From Caldora sp. SIO3E6 (GTDB lineage Bacteria > Cyanobacteriota > Cyanobacteriia > Cyanobacteriales > Coleofasciculaceae): 7,641 nucleotides of DNA. The translations under genes and the position numbers were made by a program. Each line of letters starts with the position of its first letter. The first letter of the stretch is position 1. Location of the stretch: positions 1-7,641 of the forward strand of contig JAAHHL010000295.1 in NCBI GenBank assembly GCA_010672185.1, written 5' to 3'. The notes beneath the pieces were generated by a model. The model was given only the letters and a program-made list of their open reading frames with translations. It was not told the DNA's origin and did no database searches. Shown here in pieces: positions 1-4,897 of the stretch.

Positions 1-367
1 AGCCATCTTCACTAATAGTTGATTGCCCTCCCTCTTCTATTCTCAGCAGTGCATCTGGTTGAGGTTCATTATCTGCATCAAGGCGCACTGTACAATTATC
101 CCCTAATTGCACCCCCTGTGTGGCAGCTTTATAAACCCCTAGCCAAGTAATAATCGAACTGTGGGGTTCTCCATGTTGGGTAATTCTCAAGGGTGATGCC
201 ATGTAAACAATTCCTTCAATCAACTCTGCTTTTTTTAACTTGGGCATGGTACTATAACGACGTTCAAACTCAGCCAGAGTTAGTTTGTCGCCATTTTCTA
301 GGGGTGGAATTGTTTGATGGGATGTAATTTTTTCTTTGCCCTGGGCAATTGACGCACTGGCAATCAT
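1..367 (-). CDS. Uma2 family putative endonuclease, copy 1 (3' part beyond window)
   Basis: This is the N-terminal 122 codons of a Uma2/DUF820 protein; the frame is open to the window edge, so the C-terminal part is missing. The start is the ATG matching that of the complete copy 864 bp away, preceded by a purine-rich GGGAAG about 10 nt upstream. Visible family marks are the LIEG-I-Y motif near residue 50 and the PDALL motif near 104-108, which carries the first catalytic Asp of the PD-(D/E)XK fold. The later Glu and Lys are off the window. Compared with copy 2 it differs at about 9 of 122 residues (for example K28R, E67N, T74G, G77M, K80Q, A82Y), so both copies appear to be under coding constraint. 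Uma2 proteins are abundant in cyanobacteria and their biological role is largely unknown. The restriction-endonuclease-like fold is established for the family; nuclease activity here is inferred. Confidence 0.85.
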   Translation of the reverse strand, partial: MIASASIAQGKEKITSHQTIPPLENGDKLTLAEFERRYSTMPKLKKAELIEGIVYMASPLRITQHGEPHSSIITWLGVYKAATQGVQLGDNCTVRLDADNEPQPDALLRIEEGGQSTISEDG

Positions 368-440
368 AACTATAATCTTCCCACTAGCATTCAGCTATAG
401 CTATTTTAGCATTAGTAAATACCAGCCTAAAGACTATAGC
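368..440 (-). promoter_or_regulatory. Promoter and leader of Uma2 copy 1
   Basis: This stretch is alignable without gaps to the region upstream of copy 2. On the minus strand a TATAGT hexamer (433-438) sits where copy 2 has TATAAT, about 65 nt before the ATG. A perfect 10-bp palindrome AGCTATAGCT (393-402) lies between it and the start codon and is kept in both copies. No good -35 box is visible. The homology to copy 2 fades just beyond position 440, and 441-523 shows nothing I recognise. Confidence 0.35.
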
Positions 441-523
441 GTTTCTTATTAGGTGCGGAAGACCGGAAAATGCCATCGACAGGCTGTGCAAATTGCCCCT
501 TCTCACACTGGCAAGATGAATTC

Positions 524-573
524 TTTACTTATTACTTATTACTTATTACTTATTACTTATTACTTATTACTTA
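524..573. repeat. Heptanucleotide tandem array (ATTACTT)n
   Basis: Six perfect copies of ATTACTT (531-572) follow one degenerate copy (524-530). The form matches the STRR class of heptamer repeats known from heterocystous cyanobacteria. The array overlaps the 3' end of Uma2 copy 2. Read on the minus strand the first unit gives Ser-Asn-Lys and then TAA, so the stop codon and last three residues are made by the repeat, and the remaining units fall in the 3' untranslated region. Confidence 0.9.
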
Positions 574-1231
574 ATCCCTGTTGCAATACAGCCAATACCT
601 GAGCCAAATCTCCTGCTAATAAAGCCTGTTTATCCAACCACAAACCAGGGAAAACTTCACTGCGAATTATTCCTTCTTCATTAGCAACTAGCTTAATATA
701 TTTACCTTCCACCAGGCGAAACCAATCTAATTCTTGCTCCTCAACTCGCCAGACAATATATTCCTGTACCTGATTGCGTCGGTAAACTTTCAGCTTTTTA
801 TGTACATCAATAGATACCGTGCTAGCAGCAATTTCTGCAATCAATTCCGGCGCACCTTCGACATAGCCATCTTCACTAATAGTTGATTGCCCTCCCTCTT
901 CTATTCTCAGCAGTGCATCCGGTTGAGGTTCATTGTCGGCATCAAGGCGTACCGTACAATTATCCCCCACTTGCACCCCTGCTGTGTAAGCTTGATAAAC
1001 CATTAACCAACCAATAATTGAACTATGGGGGTTGCCATGTTGGGTAATTCTTAAGGGTGATGCCATGTAAACAATTCCTTCAATCAACTCTGCTTTTTTC
1101 AGCTTGGGCATGGTACTATAACGACGCTCAAACTCAGCCAGAGTTAGCCTATCACCATTTTCTAGAGGTGGAATTGTTTGATGGGATGTAATTTTTTCTT
1201 TGCCCTGGGCAATTGACACACTGGCAATCAT
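560..1231 (-). CDS. Uma2 family putative endonuclease, copy 2 (complete)
   Basis: A 223-residue Uma2/DUF820 protein, slightly longer than the usual 180-200 because of an N-terminal extension of about 20 residues. The core has the LIEG-I-Y motif (49-55), a conserved His-rich turn (H65, H69), PDALL (104-108), the APELIAEIA strand (127-135) with Glu129/Glu133, and Lys145/Lys146/Lys148 before a Tyr. These are the elements expected of a PD-(D/E)XK nuclease fold, although the usual E-V-x-S-P-S-T is here E-I-A-A-S-T. The ATG has GGAG about 9 nt upstream and is the same start as in copy 1. The stop lies inside the heptamer array. The gene is downstream of and co-directional with gatA, but has its own promoter-like leader. 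It is one half of a tandem duplication, with a slightly longer amino-acid divergence in the segment around residues 67-88. Substrate and partners are unknown. Confidence 0.9.
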   Translation of the reverse strand: MIASVSIAQGKEKITSHQTIPPLENGDRLTLAEFERRYSTMPKLKKAELIEGIVYMASPLRITQHGNPHSSIIGWLMVYQAYTAGVQVGDNCTVRLDADNEPQPDALLRIEEGGQSTISEDGYVEGAPELIAEIAASTVSIDVHKKLKVYRRNQVQEYIVWRVEEQELDWFRLVEGKYIKLVANEEGIIRSEVFPGLWLDKQALLAGDLAQVLAVLQQGLSNK

Positions 1232-1304
1232 AACTATAATCTCCCCACGAGCATTCAGCTATAGCTATTTTAGCAGTGGTGAACACCAGCGGAAAGATTA
1301 TAAC
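1232..1304 (-). promoter_or_regulatory. Promoter and leader of Uma2 copy 2
   Basis: On the minus strand a perfect TATAAT hexamer occupies 1297-1302, about 65 nt upstream of the ATG. Candidate -35 boxes are weak: TTGCAT with a 15-nt spacer or TTGTTG with an 18-nt spacer. The palindrome AGCTATAGCT (1257-1266) lies in the predicted 5' leader, and GGAG sits about 9 nt before the ATG. All elements are shared in position with copy 1, which is the main support. Confidence 0.4.
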
Positions 1305-1357
1305 AGCTGACCCAATTATGCAACAAACCCTAATTAACCCCAATGCAGATTTGGTAT

Positions 1358-1392
1358 GACAAAGGACAAATGACCAATAACCAATAACAAAG
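1358..1392. repeat. Degenerate heptamer-period repeat at gatA 3' end
   Basis: Five consecutive 7-mers can be laid out: GACAAAG, GACAAAT, GACCAAT, AACCAAT, AACAAAG. The run ends immediately before the gatA stop codon, in its 3' untranslated region. No hairpin-plus-T-run terminator is visible for gatA, so this repeat occupies the place where one would be expected. Confidence 0.6.
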
Positions 1393-1393
1393 T

Positions 1394-2860
1394 TTACACC
1401 ACTTCCAACTGCGGCTTTTTAAAATGCCAGTTAGTCGATTGCTCATAGGCATAAGCTACCTGAAGCAGTTGGTCTTCTCGCAAAACTTGACCAATCAACT
1501 GTAGACCAATTGGTAGTCCTTGTTCATCAAAGCCACAAGGTATACTAATTCCTGGCAAACCGGCAAGGTTAACCGGAATAGTCATCAAGTCAGAGATGTA
1601 CATACTTAAAGGATCTTCCGTCTTTTCCCCCGCTTTAAATGCGGTGGTGGGAGAAGTAGGACAAACTAAAACATCTACTTTCTCGAAAGCTCCTTCAAAG
1701 TCTTGCTTGATCAGGGTACGAACTTTCTGAGCTTTGAGGTAATAGGCATCGTAGTATCCTGCTGAAAGAGCGTAGGTTCCCAGCATAATCCGACGTTTGA
1801 CTTCTGCACCAAATCCAGCGGCACGAGTTTTAGTGTACATGGAGAGGAGATTGTCAGAGTCAGCTTCTCGAAAACCATACTTGACACCATCGTAACGAGC
1901 CAGATTGGCTGAGGCTTCTGAGGGGGCAATGATGTAGTAGGTAGGTAAACCGTAACGAAACCGAGGACAGGAAACCACCTGAATTTCAGCTCCCAAGCTT
2001 TGCAGCTGATCTATGGCTGCGGTTACTGCTTGTTCAACTACAGAGTCTAAACCCTTGCCAAAGGTTTCCTTAATAATGCCAATCTTAATTTGTCCTCTAG
2101 GCTTGAGATTAGGTCTGAGTAATTTGGCATAGTCAGGAGGGTCAACTTTGAGACTAGTGGCATCATTGGAGTCATAACCAGCGATCGCACCTAGTAAAAT
2201 TGCAGCATCTTCGACATTTCGTGCTAAAGGACCAATTTGATCCAAGGAAGAAGCATAGGCAACTAAACCGTAACGGGAAACTAAGCCATAGGTAGGTTTC
2301 ATACCCACAATTCCGCAGAAAGAAGCCGGTTGGCGAATGGAGCCCCCAGTATCAGAACCAAGAGCAACAACACATTCTTCCGCTGCTACTACTGCTGCTG
2401 AACCTCCAGAAGAGCCACCAGGAACACGGGATAAATCCCAAGGGTTGCTAGTGGGTTGATAGGCAGAGTTTTCTGTGGAACTACCCATAGCAAACTCGTC
2501 TAGATTGGTTTTACCAACCATTACTGCTCCAGCTTCCTTGAGCTTTCGGGTCACCGTTGACTCGTAAGGTGGTACAAAATTTTCCAAAATGCGGGAAGCA
2601 CAGGTAGTAGGAATTCCTTGGGTACACATATTGTCTTTGATACCAATGGGAATCCCCGCCAATGGACCGATGTCTTCCCCAGCGGCGATTTTTGCATCCA
2701 CTTGACGTGCTTGCTCTAGGGCATATTCTGAAGTCACATGCAAAAAGCCATGTACTTTTGGCTCTAGAGACTGAATACGGTTCAGAGCTGCTTGGGTAAT
2801 TTCTACAGCTGAGCGTTCTTTGCTAATGAGTTGTTGATGCAGCTCGCGAATGGATGCCAT
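1394..2860 (-). CDS. gatA: Asp-tRNA(Asn)/Glu-tRNA(Gln) amidotransferase subunit A
   Basis: The A subunit of the GatCAB complex, the cytoplasmic amidase that releases ammonia from glutamine so that misacylated Glu-tRNA(Gln) (and Asp-tRNA(Asn)) can be amidated; cyanobacteria use this route for Gln-tRNA. The 488-residue length is normal. The amidase signature is complete: Lys75 in GIPIGIKDN, cis-Ser150 in the GGSSGGS motif (148-154), and nucleophile Ser174 in DTGGSIRQP. The 75- and 24-residue spacings match the Ser-cisSer-Lys triad of the amidase signature family. The Met-Ala-Ser-Ile-Arg-Glu-Leu N-terminus is typical; only a weak AAAG precedes the ATG. gatB and gatC are not in the window, as is usual in cyanobacteria, where the gat genes are often scattered. 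An HIP1 site lies within the gene. Confidence in the assignment is very high. Confidence 0.98.
   Translation of the reverse strand: MASIRELHQQLISKERSAVEITQAALNRIQSLEPKVHGFLHVTSEYALEQARQVDAKIAAGEDIGPLAGIPIGIKDNMCTQGIPTTCASRILENFVPPYESTVTRKLKEAGAVMVGKTNLDEFAMGSSTENSAYQPTSNPWDLSRVPGGSSGGSAAVVAAEECVVALGSDTGGSIRQPASFCGIVGMKPTYGLVSRYGLVAYASSLDQIGPLARNVEDAAILLGAIAGYDSNDATSLKVDPPDYAKLLRPNLKPRGQIKIGIIKETFGKGLDSVVEQAVTAAIDQLQSLGAEIQVVSCPRFRYGLPTYYIIAPSEASANLARYDGVKYGFREADSDNLLSMYTKTRAAGFGAEVKRRIMLGTYALSAGYYDAYYLKAQKVRTLIKQDFEGAFEKVDVLVCPTSPTTAFKAGEKTEDPLSMYISDLMTIPVNLAGLPGISIPCGFDEQGLPIGLQLIGQVLREDQLLQVAYAYEQSTNWHFKKPQLEVV
2181..2188. repeat. HIP1 octamer GCGATCGC
   Basis: A perfect copy of the palindrome that is strongly over-represented in many cyanobacterial genomes, here inside gatA. 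It is the only exact copy I see in the window and supports the taxonomic guess. Confidence 0.85.
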
Positions 2861-2906
2861 CTTTAGGGGCGCTTAAGCGTGACAATTTGACTAATTTTAC
2901 CAAAAG

Positions 2907-2937
2907 TAGGTATTAGGTGGTAGGTGGTAGGTGTTAG
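2907..2937. repeat. Heptamer array upstream of gatA
   Basis: Units TAGGTAT, TAGGTGG, TAGGTGG and TAGGTGT occur in register, followed by a partial TAG. It lies about 50-75 bp upstream of the gatA start and is a third array in this window with a 7-bp period, again of STRR style. Confidence 0.75.
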
Positions 2938-2943
2938 AGGAGC

Positions 2944-2962
2944 TGACACCCATTGGTGTCAA
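2944..2962 (-). promoter_or_regulatory. TGACACC palindrome overlapping a -35-like TTGACA
   Basis: Perfect inverted repeat TGACACC-CATT-GGTGTCA (2944-2961), about 85-100 bp upstream of gatA. On the minus strand its distal arm contains an exact TTGACA (2957-2962), but the sequence 17-18 nt further on (CTCTAA) is a poor -10. It could be an operator over a gatA promoter, or just a small hairpin. There is no T-run to make it a terminator. Confidence 0.3.
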
Positions 2963-3003
2963 CTTAAGCCTAGACATAGCTGACTGGTTGGATTTCATAA
3001 CCC

Positions 3004-3233
3004 GCCTTGGATTTAAAGATACTGTTGGCTAATTAAGAGGGGGTCTTACCCCTCACGTAGTTCAATTGTTGAATAGACAAGACTTTTCGCGTTTTGTCCA
3101 TCAATTTTTGACCTAACCCCCCAACCCCCTTCCCTGCAAGGGAAGGGGGAGCCGGAAAGCCCCTCTCCTCTTAGGGTTTGGGGAGGGGTCAGACCCCACA
3201 TCGATTCGCCAACAGTATCTTTAAATCCAAGGC
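3004..3233. mobile_element. MITE-like element with 26-bp perfect terminal inverted repeats
   Basis: The 26-bp ends at 3004-3029 and 3208-3233 are exact reverse complements (outer end GCCTTGGATTTAAAG). Just inside, a second pair stays in register: GGGGTCT-T-ACCCCTC on the left against GGGGTCT-G-ACCCCTC read inward from the right. This extends the imperfect inverted repeat to about 50 bp per side. The 230-bp element has no coding capacity and carries a strong internal hairpin. This is the layout of a non-autonomous element mobilised in trans, or of a large folded intergenic repeat. I see no clear target-site duplication in the flanks, so transposition is inferred rather than shown. Confidence 0.7.
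3125..3149. repeat. 11-bp-stem C/G-rich hairpin inside the MITE-like element
   Basis: CCCCCTTCCCT (3125-3135) pairs perfectly with AGGGAAGGGGG (3139-3149) around a GCA loop. Hairpins of this C-tract style are a familiar interspersed repeat of filamentous cyanobacteria (recalled, not searched). It sits near the middle of the element. Confidence 0.75.
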
Positions 3234-3243
3234 TAATAGCTCA

Positions 3244-3261
3244 AGTCCATTAAAATGGACT
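3244..3261. repeat. 8-bp-stem hairpin next to the MITE-like element
   Basis: AGTCCATT (3244-3251) and AATGGACT (3254-3261) form a perfect inverted repeat with a 2-nt centre. On the + strand it is followed by AAATTTTT, which resembles an intrinsic terminator, but no + strand gene ends here. It starts 10 bp outside the MITE-like right end and may be part of a larger composite repeat. Confidence 0.55.
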
Positions 3262-3498
3262 AAATTTTTCGGATTTATTTAGTCATCTTTAAAAGCCTAA
3301 GCAGGTACACAAAATTAATTACACATTGCCCGAAATTAAAACCCTGGCAGCATAAGGGTCACAGCAATCGAGAATGAGCAAATAATTCTGTGTAGGTGCT
3401 TATAAAATCTTTGAGACGAGAGGTCAATCAGCCTTCGCCGCCTGTTTTTTGAGATTGGGTAGCTAGAAAGTATCAATAGTAACTTATTAAACATCCTC

Positions 3499-4761
3499 TT
3501 ATACTCTCCTAAATGTCAGGATCTCTGTGATATCAGTTAGCATAATTCGATTGGCTTTAGCATGATTGTTCATTCGTGCCATCTGGGGAGTTTGATGTTG
3601 CTGAATTCTACGACTTGAGTAAGCTTTATCGTGGAGAATATAGCCAGCAGACTCCCAGGAATAGCGGATTATATCTGTAACTATGACAATCAAACCATTG
3701 GCTACCTCCCGATAGTTGGGAGATATGATGGTGCAAAGAGTTCCTGTCTTTTGTGCCAAAGCACAATTTTTAGCAATCGCAGCAATTGCTACCTGCCAAT
3801 CTTCTAAAGTCATGTTAGCTAAGTCTTCAGGCTTATCAGAATACTGTTGGTTGACCATTCCATAGTAGGGGATGTCAATAACAATGTAGTCAGGATTCTC
3901 AACTGGAAAGTTTTTTGTCAAATCATGTGGAGTAATTAAATCTTTGTACTTTCCGCGTGGAGTCAGATCAAACATTTCTAATTGAAAATCATAAATGTGC
4001 TGGCCCATCCACTCTTGACGAGCCTCATACACCCGCCAAACTTGACCAGATCCAGCCATTGGTGCAACAACTAAATCTCCAGGTTTGACGTAATACCAGA
4101 AGCAGTTAGCGTAAATTTCACCAGGAATATAACCCCTGTATTCCCCGAATTTTTCATCAATCCGACCGTATTTAACTGTGCTAAAATTCCAATTGTCGGA
4201 AGGCTTGATGATAGGGCTAAATAGTGGTTCACTATTTTTTTTCTGCTCATTCCGAATAGCCCGTAGTATTCCAGTTGTGGATAAAGCTGTCTGGCTATTA
4301 ATGGCTGCTTCCGTTCTCAAATCAGTTAGAACAGCCTCAAATACTTCATGTGAAGTGCTTGCAAGTCGCTGGAATTTTGATAACTCATTTTTTGTGAATC
4401 TATGGTGGTTTTGCTGTACATTTTTAAAATTATCTGAGACCAAACTAAGCTTATCTAATTGTTCTTTTATATTTTCTTCTCTGTCTTGTTTTTTTTTGCT
4501 TAATATTTCTCCCAATCTGCGTTCAAGCCGAATACGCAATTCAGTAGCATCAAGCTGAACTTCTTTGCTTAAACGAAATTTTTTAGAAAGAGCTTCCAGC
4601 GCATTTATTTTTTGCCAAACTTCTTGAATTTCTTCTAGAGTTATAGCTTGCTTCACTAATTTACTTGCCGTCTTTAAAAATTGAATAACAACCGTTTCTT
4701 GATTGCCACTAACAATGGTGGGGATAATGGCGAATTCATGTTCAGATGAAGAATCTTTCAT
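3499..4761 (-). CDS. DNA methylase-like protein with phage/ParB-style N-terminal region
   Basis: A 420-residue, two-part protein. Residues 40-170 are helical and charged; the run around A-T-E-L-R-I-R-L-E-R-R-L-G-E-I-L (72-87), followed by a region ending in F-Q-R-L-A and V-F-E-A-V-L, resembles a domain common in phage replication and ParB-like proteins. Residues 185-420 have the layout of an N4/N6 DNA methylase: YYVKPGDLVV leading to APMAGSG (233-239, SAM-binding motif I), then DYIVIDIPYYGM (291-302, motif IV), a YSD-PEDLANMTLEDW helix and the terminal EILTFRR strand. The motif order I then IV is gamma-like. Both diagnostic motifs deviate: Ala for the first Asp of DPxxGSG, and Ile for a Pro of DPPY. 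Asp296 and the PY remain. Activity is therefore uncertain; a DNA-binding or targeting role is possible. The gene lies 136 bp downstream of herA, in the same direction, with its own strong ribosome binding site. Confidence 0.75.
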   Translation of the reverse strand: MKDSSSEHEFAIIPTIVSGNQETVVIQFLKTASKLVKQAITLEEIQEVWQKINALEALSKKFRLSKEVQLDATELRIRLERRLGEILSKKKQDREENIKEQLDKLSLVSDNFKNVQQNHHRFTKNELSKFQRLASTSHEVFEAVLTDLRTEAAINSQTALSTTGILRAIRNEQKKNSEPLFSPIIKPSDNWNFSTVKYGRIDEKFGEYRGYIPGEIYANCFWYYVKPGDLVVAPMAGSGQVWRVYEARQEWMGQHIYDFQLEMFDLTPRGKYKDLITPHDLTKNFPVENPDYIVIDIPYYGMVNQQYSDKPEDLANMTLEDWQVAIAAIAKNCALAQKTGTLCTIISPNYREVANGLIVIVTDIIRYSWESAGYILHDKAYSSRRIQQHQTPQMARMNNHAKANRIMLTDITEILTFRRV

Positions 4762-4770
4762 TAATTGATT

Positions 4771-4777
4771 ACCTCCT
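4771..4777 (-). promoter_or_regulatory. Strong ribosome binding site of the methylase-like gene
   Basis: AGGAGGT on the minus strand, 9 nt before the ATG at 4761, is the best Shine-Dalgarno match in the window and fixes the start. The rest of the 136-bp gap to herA holds an imperfect hairpin (AAACTAT 4854-4860 with ATAGTTT 4874-4880, 13-nt loop), without a T-run. It does not clearly terminate herA transcription, and no convincing internal promoter is visible. Confidence 0.75.
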
Positions 4778-4897
4778 GACTACCGACAAAGATAGTTAGG
4801 ACGATAGAAAATGAAGCTAGTAACTTTGGTTTTTGATTGTTTGTCTCTTGCATAAACTATATTTTATCGTTAAATAGTTTTTATGAGCTCTTTGCAA

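Larger units (their letters stand above)
1..1304. repeat. Tandem gene duplication, 864-bp period
   Basis: Positions 1-440 align to 865-1304 with no insertion or deletion: both start codons, the leader palindrome and the -10-like hexamers keep the same 864-bp offset. The repeat therefore covers the gene plus about 70 bp of upstream DNA. Divergence is low in most of the coding part and rises at the far end of the leader. The window cuts the first copy, so further copies to the left cannot be excluded. Confidence 0.9.
2861..3498. other. 638-bp gene-free region between gatA and the methylase-like gene
   Basis: No convincing open frame or gene remnant is visible. From left to right it holds: the gatA leader, with a TAAAAT hexamer on the minus strand (2894-2899); a heptamer array; a TGACACC palindrome; the MITE-like element; a short hairpin; and then about 235 bp (3262-3498) of AT-rich DNA in which I recognise nothing. 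No clear intrinsic terminator follows the methylase-like gene whose stop codon lies at 3499. Confidence 0.7.

Noticed and set aside
524..573. CRISPR-like array
   Set aside because: The 7-bp units are directly adjacent, without spacers, so this is a simple tandem repeat.
1152..1343. A 63-codon minus-strand frame with a hydrophobic N-terminal stretch, overlapping the start of Uma2 copy 2
   Set aside because: Its start lies beyond the part shared by the two gene copies, it overlaps the Uma2 coding region in another frame, and it has no clear ribosome binding site.
3244..3269. Intrinsic terminator on the + strand
   Set aside because: The hairpin is AT-rich, the T-run is short and no + strand gene ends here; it is better listed as a repeat-associated hairpin.
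4178..4558. A 126-codon + strand open frame opposite the methylase-like gene
   Set aside because: It is antisense to a well-supported gene, is rich in Ser/Phe as expected from antisense reading of a Lys/Glu-rich frame, and has no family resemblance.
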